NCBI GenBank assembly: GCA_964292295.1
Contig: CAXYVC010000015.1
Span: 1 to 39,099 of the forward strand
Length of the DNA: 39,099 bases
Direction of reading: 5' to 3'
Origin: CAXYVC01 sp964292295
GTDB lineage: Bacteria > Acidobacteriota > Holophagae > Holophagales > Holophagaceae
A model generated the notes under the pieces. That model did not search any database, was not told the origin of the DNA, and saw nothing but the letters and a program-made list of their open reading frames with translations. The translations under genes and the position numbers were made by a program. Positions 23,967-31,574 of the stretch are shown here, piece by piece; position 1 is the stretch's first letter; each line of letters begins with the position of its first letter.

Positions 23967-24944
23967 CTAGCGCAGGACGGCGGAGACGCGCAGCTCGACC
24001 TGGGGCTGGTCCGGGTCGTCGGTGGCGAGGAGGATGCTTTCCGTGTAGCGCCCGGCCCGGGCGGAGGCCGCCAGGACCACCTGGAGCTCCTGGCGCGGCG
24101 AGGCGGCGCGGCCCAGGCCGTCCACCCACAGGGAGGCGTGGCTGGGCTTGGCGGAGAGCACGCGGAAGGGGCGGCCGGTGGCGTGGGTGAGCACCACCTT
24201 CGCCCGGAGCTCGCGGCCGGCGTCCTCCATCCAGGCCACGCGCACGGGCTGGGTGAGGATGGCGGTCTTCAGGGACCAGCTCACGTCCAGGGGCAGCAGG
24301 GGGGTGGTGCGGCTCGCGGTCACCACGACGACCTTCTCCACGCCGTCCCGGCGGCCGGCGGGCACCTTGCGGCCGTCGAAGAGCAGCTCGACCACCGCCC
24401 GGCTGCCCTCGTTGCGGAAGGTGGCCGCCAGGTAGGGAACCCCGGGCACGCGCACCTCGCGCACCACCACGGGCTGGTTCGTGCCGGGCTCCAGGCGCAC
24501 CGATGTTTTCTGGAAGGTGGCGCGGGGCACGTCATGGAAGAAGACCGCCCCGGGCACCGGGTTCACCTCCTGGACCACCTCGGCCTCGAAGGTGAGGGTG
24601 AGGGACGGGTTCCTGGGGTCGCTGGAGACCACCTGGAGGCTCTTGCGCACCAGGCCCCGCATGCCCTTCGGGTCGAAGGTGACCTCCACCTCGGTGCTCT
24701 CGCCGGGCTTCAGGTACCACTGGCCCAGCACGGTGGAACTGCACCCGCAGCTGGGGTTCAGGCGGTGGATCTGGAGAGGGGCGTCCCCCTTGTTCGTCAG
24801 GCGGTACCGCGTGCTCTGGCGGTGGTCCGGAGAGACCTTGCCGAAGTCGTGGTGGGTCTTCTCGAAGTGGATGACGGGGGCCTGGGCCACCAGGACGGGG
24901 CCCGCCAGGAGGAACGCGGCAAGGGGGGAGGCGAGGCGGGGCAT
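23967..24944 (-). CDS. Exported DUF1573-domain protein
   Basis: A 325-residue protein with signal peptide (MPRLASPLAAFLLAGPVLVAQA). The DUF1573 domain follows immediately: F-x-K-x-H-D-F-G-K-V near 27-37, then NPSCGCSS with Cys66 and Cys68, and LKPGESTEVEVTFDPKGMRG. This is an immunoglobulin-like beta-sandwich of unknown role found in Bacteroidota and other envelope proteins. The remaining roughly 200 residues look like a further beta domain. The start at 24944 is preferred over a GTG three codons earlier because AAGGTG lies at proper distance; that GTG is part of the RBS. It heads a two-gene unit with the DMT transporter. Confidence 0.8.
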   Translation of the reverse strand: MPRLASPLAAFLLAGPVLVAQAPVIHFEKTHHDFGKVSPDHRQSTRYRLTNKGDAPLQIHRLNPSCGCSSTVLGQWYLKPGESTEVEVTFDPKGMRGLVRKSLQVVSSDPRNPSLTLTFEAEVVQEVNPVPGAVFFHDVPRATFQKTSVRLEPGTNQPVVVREVRVPGVPYLAATFRNEGSRAVVELLFDGRKVPAGRRDGVEKVVVVTASRTTPLLPLDVSWSLKTAILTQPVRVAWMEDAGRELRAKVVLTHATGRPFRVLSAKPSHASLWVDGLGRAASPRQELQVVLAASARAGRYTESILLATDDPDQPQVELRVSAVLR

Positions 24945-24981
24945 AGGAATCACCTTGCGTCCAGCGTAGCGCCGGCGGGGG

Positions 24982-25665
24982 TCAGCGGAACAGCGTGTTG
25001 GCCGCGTCCAGGTCGGTGGCGAAGTCCACCTCCACGCAGCGGAGCTGCCCCACGTCGACGGCCCGGAAGACGTCCCCCCGGTCCTCGATCAGCAGCTCCA
25101 TGGCCCGCTCGAAGTAGTCGTTGTCGTCCACCTGGGCCAGCTTCTCCCGGAAGGCGGGGAGGTGCTCGGCCTTCACGAGGTTGATGCCGAGGGCCTCCCC
25201 CAGGGCGCCCTGCACCGTCTTGGAGATGCTCTGGATGAAGCCGCGGGGGTTCAGGGTGTACTTGATCTCCTCCTCGGCCACCCGGGCGTTGTTCACCGCC
25301 ACCGCGGAGGTGGGGGAGGCGAGCAGCAGCTCGAGGACGCCCTCGTCGAACACCACGTCCCCGTTCACCCACAGCACGTCGGTGTCGTCGTCCAGGTTGC
25401 GCAGGGCCGCCAGCAGGCTCTTGGAGGTGTTGGTGGTGTCGTAGTCGGGGTTGTAGGCGAAGAGCGCGTCCGGGAGGGCCTCCATGATCAGGTCCTTCTT
25501 GAATCCCACCACCGCCAGCATGGGAAGGCCGAGGGACCGGAAGATGCGGCTCTGGCGCTGCAGGATGCTCTCGCCGTAGTCGAGCTTCGTCAGGGCCTTG
25601 GGGTAGGGGCGGCTGAGCCGGCTCCCCATGCCGGCCAGCAGCATGACGACCTTGATCTTGCGCAT
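24982..25665 (-). CDS. LicC-like nucleotidyltransferase (sugar or choline-phosphate type)
   Basis: A 227-residue cytoplasmic protein of the NTP_transferase family. Residues 11-25 (AGMGSRLSRPYPKAL) form the nucleotide-binding GxGxR...PK signature, and Asp103 in WVNGDVVF is the likely metal ligand. The middle part (NPDYDTTNTSKSLLAAL) is like that of LicC and related small cytidylyltransferases, which activate phosphocholine to CDP-choline. Sugar-1-phosphate substrates are equally possible. GGAGG lies at good distance before the ATG at 25665. It is directly downstream (20 bases) of a LicD-like gene, which favours a role in supplying an activated phospho-group. Substrate uncertain. Confidence 0.82.
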   Translation of the reverse strand: MRKIKVVMLLAGMGSRLSRPYPKALTKLDYGESILQRQSRIFRSLGLPMLAVVGFKKDLIMEALPDALFAYNPDYDTTNTSKSLLAALRNLDDDTDVLWVNGDVVFDEGVLELLLASPTSAVAVNNARVAEEEIKYTLNPRGFIQSISKTVQGALGEALGINLVKAEHLPAFREKLAQVDDNDYFERAMELLIEDRGDVFRAVDVGQLRCVEVDFATDLDAANTLFR

Positions 25666-25685
25666 GGGCGAACCTCCGGGCTTGT

Positions 25686-26273
25686 TCAGGCGACGATCGT
25701 GTGTTCGTGGAGCGCGCAGTCCCACTCCTTGACGGGGACGCTCCAGTCGCCGTACTTGGCGCTGAGATAGTCGCGGTAGTCGTTGGGCACCTTCAGCTTC
25801 ACGCCCTGGTACTCGACCTCCTCGTAGGAGCGGTAGAAGCGCGATTCCACGCGCATCAACTTCTCCTTGGCCTCCCAGTACACGAAACCCTCGTGCTCGT
25901 GCTTCACGAAGATGTCCAGGCACATGCGCCCCGAGAAGAAGAGGCCCACCCGGTCCTTCACCTTGAAGATGCGGTTCTGGGAACTGCCCATGGCGGGGTG
26001 CCCGCAGTGGAAGCCCAGGCGGGTGCGCACGATCCAGTGCCGGCTGGAGAGCTTGGACAGGCAGGCCTTGAAGCGCTCCAGGTCCGAGAAGGGGATGGAG
26101 ATGTCCAGGTCGTGGTCCCAGGGCAGCAGGTCCCCGTCCCGGACGATGCCCAGAAGGGTGCCTCCCTCCAGGTGGTAGCGCACCTGGTGCTTGTCCAGGA
26201 CGCGTGCGGCGTGCAGAAGCAGGCGCCGCGCCTTGGCGAGGGTCCGGTCGGTCAGCTGGATGGGTGTGCCCAT
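25686..26273 (-). CDS. LicD-family phosphotransferase
   Basis: A 195-residue protein of the LicD/fukutin-related family, members of which transfer phosphocholine or other phospho-groups from a CDP donor onto glycans. The signature is YHLEGGTLLGIVRDGDLLPWDHDLDIS at about 33-59: GGTLLG, then R.G..LPWDHDLD with the acidic metal-binding residues. LicD proteins are usually 260-280 residues, so this is a short version, with a C-terminal YGDW motif as in the family. Start at the ATG at 26273 (MGTPIQL); no strong RBS is seen close by. Neighbours are the LicC-like enzyme downstream and the TagB/TarF-like enzyme upstream, all on the same strand. Confidence 0.85.
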   Translation of the reverse strand: MGTPIQLTDRTLAKARRLLLHAARVLDKHQVRYHLEGGTLLGIVRDGDLLPWDHDLDISIPFSDLERFKACLSKLSSRHWIVRTRLGFHCGHPAMGSSQNRIFKVKDRVGLFFSGRMCLDIFVKHEHEGFVYWEAKEKLMRVESRFYRSYEEVEYQGVKLKVPNDYRDYLSAKYGDWSVPVKEWDCALHEHTIVA

Positions 26274-26305
26274 GCGGATGGGGTGTCCTTGGGGAGGGGA
26301 ACGGG

Positions 26306-26327
26306 TCCCGAGCCACCCCGGTCGGGA
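26306..26327 (-). other. Leader hairpin upstream of licD-like gene
   Basis: TCCCGA and TCGGGA pair perfectly (six pairs) around a ten-base GC-rich loop, within the region between the candidate promoter and the ATG at 26273. The gene-free stretch 26274-26449 holds this hairpin and the promoter candidate but no open reading frame of note. Function unknown. Confidence 0.3.
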
Positions 26328-26423
26328 TGGCGTCTTGCGAGGTATTGGTGCCGGTCCGCCCTTCCGCCTTGGAGGCAAGCGCGAAGGCTGCACGGAGCCC
26401 GGCTGTCCACAGATCTGCCTCAA

Positions 26424-26453
26424 ATCCTGCGCGAAGGACTTGTATTTTGTCAA
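26424..26453 (-). promoter_or_regulatory. Candidate promoter for licD-licC pair
   Basis: On the minus strand, TTGACA (plus-strand 26448-26453) is a perfect -35, followed by an 18-base spacer and CAGGAT (26424-26429, 3 of 6 to the -10). The area is unusually AT-rich for this genome. The -35 overlaps the last codons and stop of the TagB/TarF-like gene. The leader would be about 145 bases long. Confidence 0.4.
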
Positions 26454-27535
26454 GAACGTGTAACATCTCCGCCAAGCGTTCCGGCGTGCCTGTTGTCCAG
26501 GAGCAGCTCCGCGATGCGGCGGGAGGCTTGGCCGTCCACGGGGCCGATGAGCTCGGCGGTGGTGCGGGCCCGGGCCTCCGCCAGGCGCTCCGGGCGCTCC
26601 AGCTCCCCGCGCACGACCCGGGCCAGCGCCTTCGGACTGTCCACGTGGGCCGCGACGTCCGCGTACTGCAGGATCGTCCGGTCCATGCGCCGGTTGAAGC
26701 GGAAGCGCAGGGGCCCCCGGTAGGTCCAGCGCAGTTTGAAGAAGTCGAGCCAGACCACCGGCCGGTCCAGGGCCGCGAACTCGAAGAGGGCCGAAGAGGC
26801 CTCGCTGATGAGCAGGTCCGCCCGGGCCATGTAGGGCAGCAGCGAATAGTCCGCGGCCCCCGCGAGGCTCACGTGGTCGTAGCGCGCCGCCCAGGCCTCC
26901 AGGCGGGCGCGCTGCCTGCGGTAGGCGGGCATCGTCATGCTGAAGAAGTGGGGCTTCAGCAGGATGTCGCAGTCCGGGAAGGCCTCGGGCCAGTCCTCGG
27001 GCATGAGCTCGATGGAGCTGGGGTAGAAGGTGGGGGCGTAGAGCAGGACGGGGCGTCCCCCGGCGGGCCTCGGCGCGGCGGGCAGCAGGGGGTCGAGCTT
27101 GGGGAAGCCCACGTCCGCGAAGCGGGCCTGGGGGTAGCGCCGCTGCAGCTCCCGCAGGCGGTAGGGGCCCTCCACGAAGCGCAGGTCCATCTCCGCCAGG
27201 CGGGGCTCGTAGTAGCAGGCCTTCACGCCGATGCCGTGGTAGAGCAGGGCGGTGCGCGTGCCTTCGGGGAGTTCCCCGCGGAAACGGCAGTGGTTGCCGA
27301 AGACGATCCAGTCGGGACGCTCGGCGGCGTACAGGGCGGGCAGCTCCTCCGGCGCCACGAGGCGCGCCGGCCAGGGGGCCTCCCGCAGGACCTGCTCCAG
27401 CTGGTCGAGGGCCTGGGCCTGGCGGTGGAGCACGAAGCCGCAGGAGGCGCCCCGGGCGGCGAGCGCCTCGTACACCGGGATGAACTGCGGCAGGTAGTAG
27501 AGGTGCTGGGCGTCGAAGAGGATGCGGGTCGTCAC
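26450..27535 (-). CDS. CDP-glycerol glycerophosphotransferase-like protein (TagB/TarF family)
   Basis: A 361-residue protein resembling the PF04464 family, which transfers glycerol-phosphate or ribitol-phosphate from CDP-alcohols to build teichoic-acid-like polymers. Family blocks in order are LLYHGIGVKACYYE near 110, GPYRLRELQ and VGFPKLDPL near 140-155, LLYAPTFYPSS near 167, ILLKPH near 197, and ADLLISEASSALFEFAALDRPVV near 246-268. These match the HG.G.K, YAPT.R, KPH and SDvSSvmFefa..kPv motifs. The GTG start at 27535 has GGAGG only 1-2 bases upstream and GGGAG 11 bases upstream, so the start is not fully certain. It diverges from the PilR-like gene. It probably acts with the LicD- and LicC-like genes on an envelope polymer. 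Confidence 0.75.
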   Translation of the reverse strand: MTTRILFDAQHLYYLPQFIPVYEALAARGASCGFVLHRQAQALDQLEQVLREAPWPARLVAPEELPALYAAERPDWIVFGNHCRFRGELPEGTRTALLYHGIGVKACYYEPRLAEMDLRFVEGPYRLRELQRRYPQARFADVGFPKLDPLLPAAPRPAGGRPVLLYAPTFYPSSIELMPEDWPEAFPDCDILLKPHFFSMTMPAYRRQRARLEAWAARYDHVSLAGAADYSLLPYMARADLLISEASSALFEFAALDRPVVWLDFFKLRWTYRGPLRFRFNRRMDRTILQYADVAAHVDSPKALARVVRGELERPERLAEARARTTAELIGPVDGQASRRIAELLLDNRHAGTLGGDVTRS

Positions 27536-27641
27536 GCCTCCGATGCTCCCGTGCCGGCGCCCGGGATTCAAGCGGTGCGACCTTCGGGCCGGGAATGCCG
27601 CATGATGGTTGCATCGCCCATGCGCCCTTCTCGGAGTCGCC

Positions 27642-29096
27642 ATGTCCCAGCGGAATGCCCCCAAGCGCATCCTCCTGGTGGAGGACGAGGCCGGCTTCCG
27701 GGAGATCCTCCAGCTGGGCCTGGAGTCGGAGGGCTTCCGCACCGCGGCGGCGGGGGGCGTGGCCGAGGCCCGTGGGCTGCTGGAGCGGGAGGCCTTCGAC
27801 GTGGTGGTCTCGGACCTGCGCCTGAAGGACGGCAGCGGCCTGGAGCTGCTGGCCTGGATGAAGGAACGTGATGTCGGGACGCCCACGGTGATCATGACGG
27901 CCTTCGCCACCACGGAGACCACGGTGCAGGCGCTGAACCTGGGCGCGGTGGACTTCCTCACCAAGACCAAGAACGACCTCCAGGAGCTGACCAAGGTGCT
28001 GAACGGCCTCTTCGCCGTGGCGGAACCCGCGGCGGAGGCCGAGGAGATCGGCGACCTGGTGGGTGTGGGCGGGACCATCCGGCGCGTCCAGGCCCTGGTG
28101 GGCAAGGTGGCCCGGGCGGACTCCACGGTGCTCGTGACGGGGGAGAGCGGCACGGGCAAGGAGGTGGTGGCGCGCCTGGTGCACCGCTACTCCGAGCGTG
28201 CCAGGGGGCCCTTCGTGCCCGTGAACTGCGGCGCGCTGCCCGAGAACCTCCTGGAGAGCGAGCTGTTCGGCTACGAGAAGGGCGCCTTCACGGGGGCGGA
28301 CCGCCCCAAGCGGGGCCTCTTCGAGGAGGCCGAGGGGGGCGTGATCTTCCTGGACGAGGTGGGCGAGATGCCCCTCGCGTTGCAGGTGAAGCTCCTGCGG
28401 GTGCTCCAGGAGCGCCGGGTGCGGCGCCTGGGGGCCACGGTGGAGCGCCCGGTGGACGTACGCGTGATCGGCGCCAGCAACCAGAAGCTGCGGGAGCGCG
28501 CGGAGCAGGGCCTCTTCCGCCAGGATCTGTACTTCCGGCTGAACATCCTGCACATCGAGCTGCCGCCCCTGCGGGAGCGGCTGGAGGATCTGCCCGTGCT
28601 GGTGGAGCACTTCCTGGCCCGCTTCTGCCGCAAGCTGGGCAAGGCCCCCATGAGCCTGACGGGGGAGGCGCTCGAGTTGCTGCGGGCCTACCGCTTCCCG
28701 GGCAACATCCGGGAGCTGGAGAACCTTATGGAGCGCTGCGTGGCGCTGAACCCCGGCGGCGCCATCGGCCCCGAGCTCTTCCCGGACAGCCTGCTGGAGG
28801 AGATCCGCCGCGGTCACGCCGAGCCCCGGGGGCCCGGTATGGCGCTGCCGCCCCAGGGCTGCGACCTGGAGGCCTGGCTCGCCGCCCTGAAGGGGCACCT
28901 GATGCTCCAGGCGCTCCACCGCTGCGACGGCAACCGCACCCGCGCCGCCCGGATGTTGGGCATGAGCTTCCGGGCCTACCGGTACTGGCTCCAGGAGCTG
29001 GGTGGGCAGGAGCACCTGGCGGAGGCCTTCCCGTGGCCGGAGGCCTTCCCGCCCGCTCCCCCCGCGGAGGGGGCGGATTCCAATGATTCCTTGTAA
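27642..29096 (+). CDS. Sigma-54-dependent response regulator (NtrC/PilR type)
   Basis: A 484-residue activator. Receiver domain, about 8-120: phospho-acceptor Asp58 in VVSDLRLKDG; the usual KPF end is KTK here. Next comes an AAA+ central domain with Walker A GESGTGKE (near 167), an intact sigma-54 contact loop GAFTGA (near 214), Walker B GGVIFLDEVGEM and the FRQDLYFRLN arginine-finger region. The C-terminal Fis-type helix-turn-helix is at about 419-453 (NRTRAARMLGMSFRAYRYWLQEL). A Pro/Ala tail follows. The start at 27642 has GGAG 6 bases upstream. The next gene, a pseudopilin, carries a near-match to a sigma-54 promoter, which suggests a PilR-like local target. The cognate kinase is not adjacent. 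Confidence 0.93.
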   Translation: MSQRNAPKRILLVEDEAGFREILQLGLESEGFRTAAAGGVAEARGLLEREAFDVVVSDLRLKDGSGLELLAWMKERDVGTPTVIMTAFATTETTVQALNLGAVDFLTKTKNDLQELTKVLNGLFAVAEPAAEAEEIGDLVGVGGTIRRVQALVGKVARADSTVLVTGESGTGKEVVARLVHRYSERARGPFVPVNCGALPENLLESELFGYEKGAFTGADRPKRGLFEEAEGGVIFLDEVGEMPLALQVKLLRVLQERRVRRLGATVERPVDVRVIGASNQKLRERAEQGLFRQDLYFRLNILHIELPPLRERLEDLPVLVEHFLARFCRKLGKAPMSLTGEALELLRAYRFPGNIRELENLMERCVALNPGGAIGPELFPDSLLEEIRRGHAEPRGPGMALPPQGCDLEAWLAALKGHLMLQALHRCDGNRTRAARMLGMSFRAYRYWLQELGGQEHLAEAFPWPEAFPPAPPAEGADSNDSL

Positions 29097-29109
29097 CCCG
29101 GACGCTTTC

Positions 29110-29125
29110 TGGCACACTGGAAAGC
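29110..29125 (+). promoter_or_regulatory. Sigma-54-like promoter candidate upstream of the pseudopilin
   Basis: TGGCAC (29110-29115) matches the -24 element perfectly, and AAGC (29122-29125) could serve as the -12 GC element. The GG to GC distance is 11 bases instead of the standard 10, a real weakness. It lies just past the stop of the sigma-54 activator gene and 62 bases before the pseudopilin start, the place where such a promoter would be expected. Confidence 0.4.
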
Positions 29126-29140
29126 TCGAACGGCCCTCCG

Positions 29141-29160
29141 GGGCAGGTTGTTCCCTGCCC
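29141..29160 (+). other. Leader hairpin before the pseudopilin gene
   Basis: GGGCAGG, loop TTGTTC, CCTGCCC: seven perfect GC-rich pairs, 27 bases before the ATG at 29188. There is no T-run, so it is not an intrinsic terminator. It may protect the 5' end of the pilin mRNA. That role is inference. Confidence 0.4.
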
Positions 29161-29187
29161 GCGAACCCCTCCGCGCGAGACGTCCCC

Positions 29188-29685
29188 ATGACCCGCACCG
29201 CAACCCGCAAAGCCCAGACCGGTTTCTCGCTCCTGGAGCTGCTCGTCGCCATGACCATCCTGGCCGTGCTCGCGACCGTCGGCTTCCGGGAGGTGCGGAA
29301 GCACACCGCCCAGGCCCGCTACGTGAAGGCGCAGGACGTGCTGAAGCTCGTGAACGACGGCCTGACCACCTACTACCTGAAGCACGGGGCCTATCCCGAA
29401 CTGGGCAGCTGGGAGGCCATGGTGGACGCCAACGGGCCCCTGGTGAAGCAGAGCATGATCCCCGCGAACACCCCGGCGAAGGACCCCTGGGGCCAGCCCT
29501 ACGAGGGCAGCTCCACCAAGGCGAACTTCGTCCTGAAGAGCCAGGGGGATCCCACCAATCCTGAGGACTACGGCCCGCTCAGCATGGAGCCCGGCCGCTT
29601 CTCCGGCGCCGGCCCCGCCGCGCCCGCCGGTGCGCCCGCTTCCCCCGCCGCCCCTGCGGCTCCCGCCGGAGCACCCGCCAAGTGA
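29188..29685 (+). CDS. Type II secretion pseudopilin, GspG-like, with Pro/Ala tail
   Basis: A 165-residue prepilin. The cleavage site is TG|FSLLELLVAMTIL after residue 13, with the conserved Glu5 of the mature protein and a hydrophobic N-terminal helix. The globular part has YYLKHGAYPE and DPWGQPYEG, the latter being the DPWGxPY signature of GspG major pseudopilins. The last 30 or so residues are a low-complexity Ala/Pro/Gly tail (PAAPAGAPASPAAPAAPAG), not normal for GspG. The ATG at 29188 was chosen over upstream frame extensions because the leader peptide is correct from there. Its stop overlaps the yceD GTG by 4 bases. The GspE/PilB ATPase at 5795-7438 could be its motor. Confidence 0.88.
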   Translation: MTRTATRKAQTGFSLLELLVAMTILAVLATVGFREVRKHTAQARYVKAQDVLKLVNDGLTTYYLKHGAYPELGSWEAMVDANGPLVKQSMIPANTPAKDPWGQPYEGSSTKANFVLKSQGDPTNPEDYGPLSMEPGRFSGAGPAAPAGAPASPAAPAAPAGAPAK

Positions 29686-30203
29686 TCGACCTCGCGAAGC
29701 TCCCGCCCGAGGGCCTCCGTGTGGAGGGCCGGGCGGCGTCCATCCCCCTGGAGGGCGGCCACGCCTTCCGGGAGGCGGCATGGTCCCTCTTCCTGCTGCC
29801 CTCCGGCCGGGACATCTACCTGGAGGCGAAGGGCGGTGCGGTGTGGGAAGGCACCTGCTGCCGCTGCCTGGAGCCGCTGGACCTTCCCCTCGCCCTGGAG
29901 AGCCGCTTCCTGGGCAGCCAGGACCCCCAGCTCGTGATGCGGGGTTCCCATACCCTCGGTTCCCAGGACCTGGACGTGGTCTTTCTGCCGGAGCCGCTGC
30001 TGGACGCGGATGGCCTGGTGCGGGAGCAGCTCGAGCTCCTGGTGCCCATGCACCCCCTGTGCCGGACCGACTGCCAGGGGCTCTGCCCCCAGTGTGGTAA
30101 GAATTGGAACAAGGGGCGGTGCCAGTGCCACCCCGAATCCCGCAGGGAGCCCGGCGCCCTGGCCAAGGCCCTGGCGGGCCTGAAGCTGGACCTGGAATCC
30201 TGA
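29682..30203 (+). CDS. yceD: YceD/DUF177 family protein, rRNA accumulation
   Basis: A 173-residue cytoplasmic protein. In other bacteria YceD affects 23S rRNA accumulation and is nearly always encoded before rpmF, as here. Cys-rich segments are visible: TCCRCLEPLDLPL near residues 58-70 and CRTDCQGLCPQCGKNW...CQC near 128-153, the zinc-type pattern typical of DUF177. It begins with GTG in a GTGA overlap with the pseudopilin stop, an unusual upstream partner. rpmF follows after 39 bases. Confidence 0.9.
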   Translation: MIDLAKLPPEGLRVEGRAASIPLEGGHAFREAAWSLFLLPSGRDIYLEAKGGAVWEGTCCRCLEPLDLPLALESRFLGSQDPQLVMRGSHTLGSQDLDVVFLPEPLLDADGLVREQLELLVPMHPLCRTDCQGLCPQCGKNWNKGRCQCHPESRREPGALAKALAGLKLDLES

Positions 30204-30242
30204 AACCCCGAACCGAACCCGCCCAACGAAGAGGAGCACGCC

Positions 30243-30428
30243 ATGCCGAATCCCAAGCGCCGCCACAGCAAGGCCCGCCGCGACCGCCGCCGGACCCACG
30301 ACTCCCTGGACGTGATGAGCCAGACCACCTGCCCCAACTGCGGCACCGCCAAGATGCCCCACCGGGTCTGCCCCTCCTGCGGCTTCTATCGCGGCAAGCA
30401 GGCCGTCCGCAGCGCCCAGACCGCCTGA
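30243..30428 (+). CDS. rpmF: 50S ribosomal protein L32
   Basis: A 61-residue ribosomal protein. The N-terminus MPNPKRRHSKARRDRRRTHD is the classic basic L32 start, followed by a zinc-ribbon with CPNCG and CPSCG (a C4 form rather than a C-minus paralogue, so zinc is needed). AAGAGGAG precedes the ATG at 30243. Its place between yceD and plsX is the standard conserved order. Confidence 0.97.
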   Translation: MPNPKRRHSKARRDRRRTHDSLDVMSQTTCPNCGTAKMPHRVCPSCGFYRGKQAVRSAQTA

Positions 30429-30435
30429 GGCCTGG

Positions 30436-31497
30436 GTGGACAGCCCCAGTTTCCACCGGGTTGCACTCGACGTGATGGGGGGGGATCGCGCCCCCCACGC
30501 CACCCTCGAGGGGGCCCGGATCGCCCTGGAGCGCCACGACGACCTCTTCCTCCTGCTGGTGGGGGATCCTGACCGGGTACCCCAGCTCCTGGAGGGGCAC
30601 GGGATTCGCGGCGAGCTCGCCGCGCGGGTCGCCTTCGTGCCCGCCGCCTCCGTCGTCGACATGGACGACAAGGCGACGTGCATCCTCAAGGACAAGAAGG
30701 ACAGCTCCATCCGCGTCGCCGCCCAGCTGGTCCGCGAGGGCCAGGCCGACGGCGTGGTCACCATGGGCCACACCGGCGCCGCCATGGTGGCCTCCAAGCT
30801 GGTCATCGGCACCCTGGACGGCATCGACCGCCCCTGCCTGGCCACGGCCATGCCCAACATGAAGGGCGGCCCCACCGTCCTCCTGGACGTGGGCGCCAAC
30901 GTGGACTGCAAGGCCGAGCAGATCGCCCAGTTCGCCCTCATGGGCGCCGTGTACGCCGAGCACGTGCTCGGCGTCAGCTCCCCGCGCATCGGCGTGCTGA
31001 ACGTGGGCGAGGAGGACGGCAAGGGCACCGAGGCCACCCGCAACGCCGCGGCGGCCCTGCGCGAGATGGACCTGAACTTCGGCGGCAACGCCGAGGGCCG
31101 GGACATCTGGAACGGCCGCTTCGACGTCATCGCCTGCGACGGCTTCGTGGGCAACGCCCTGCTGAAGTCCGCGGAGTCGCTCTCCGAGGGCATCATCCAC
31201 GGGCTGAAGGACCAGCTCATGGCCGGCTGGATCAGCCGCCTGGGCGGCCTGCTGGTGAAGCCCGCCATGCGCCGCTTCATGAAGCGCCTGGACTACGCCG
31301 AATACGGCGGCGCCCCCCTGCTGGGCGTGAAGGGCGTGAGCATCATCGGCCATGGCCGCAGCGACGGCCGCGCCGTCGCCAGCGGCATCCGCGCCGCCCT
31401 CCGGGGCTGCGAGCACCGGGTGAACGAGCGCATCCAGGAGTCCGTGTCCCATCTCCTGCCCCAGGCAGCCGCCGCCGGCAGCGACACGACCCGCTGA
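30436..31497 (+). CDS. plsX: Phosphate acyltransferase PlsX
   Basis: A 353-residue peripheral membrane enzyme that turns acyl-ACP and phosphate into acyl-phosphate, the donor for PlsY in phospholipid synthesis. Family motifs are ALDVMGGDRAP at the start, GHTGAAM near 113, KGGPTVLLDVGANVDC near 142, NVGEEDGKG near 191, and VACDGFVGNALLKS near 235. The GTG at 30436 is 5 bases after GAGG and 7 bases after the rpmF stop. The fab genes that often follow are absent; a terminator comes next. Confidence 0.96.
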   Translation: MDSPSFHRVALDVMGGDRAPHATLEGARIALERHDDLFLLLVGDPDRVPQLLEGHGIRGELAARVAFVPAASVVDMDDKATCILKDKKDSSIRVAAQLVREGQADGVVTMGHTGAAMVASKLVIGTLDGIDRPCLATAMPNMKGGPTVLLDVGANVDCKAEQIAQFALMGAVYAEHVLGVSSPRIGVLNVGEEDGKGTEATRNAAAALREMDLNFGGNAEGRDIWNGRFDVIACDGFVGNALLKSAESLSEGIIHGLKDQLMAGWISRLGGLLVKPAMRRFMKRLDYAEYGGAPLLGVKGVSIIGHGRSDGRAVASGIRAALRGCEHRVNERIQESVSHLLPQAAAAGSDTTR

Positions 31498-31520
31498 AGG
31501 GCCCCGGCCTTGACGTCCCG

Positions 31521-31553
31521 ACGCCCCGGCCCGTTGCGCCGGGGCGTTGTTTC
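31521..31553 (+). terminator. Intrinsic terminator after plsX
   Basis: ACGCCCCGGC (31521-31530) and GCCGGGGCGT (31538-31547) form a ten-pair perfect stem around CCGTTGC, followed by TGTTTC. The T-run is interrupted by one G. It separates the yceD-rpmF-plsX unit from pyrH, whose ATG is 22 bases further on, so the pyrH leader must be short or depend on readthrough. Confidence 0.8.
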
Positions 31554-31574
31554 ATCCGAACCCAGGGAGTCCCC

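Noticed and set aside
24490..27535. Possible phase-variable repeat tract controlling the lic-like genes, as in Haemophilus
   Set aside because: I found no tandem tetranucleotide or homopolymer tract within or before these genes.
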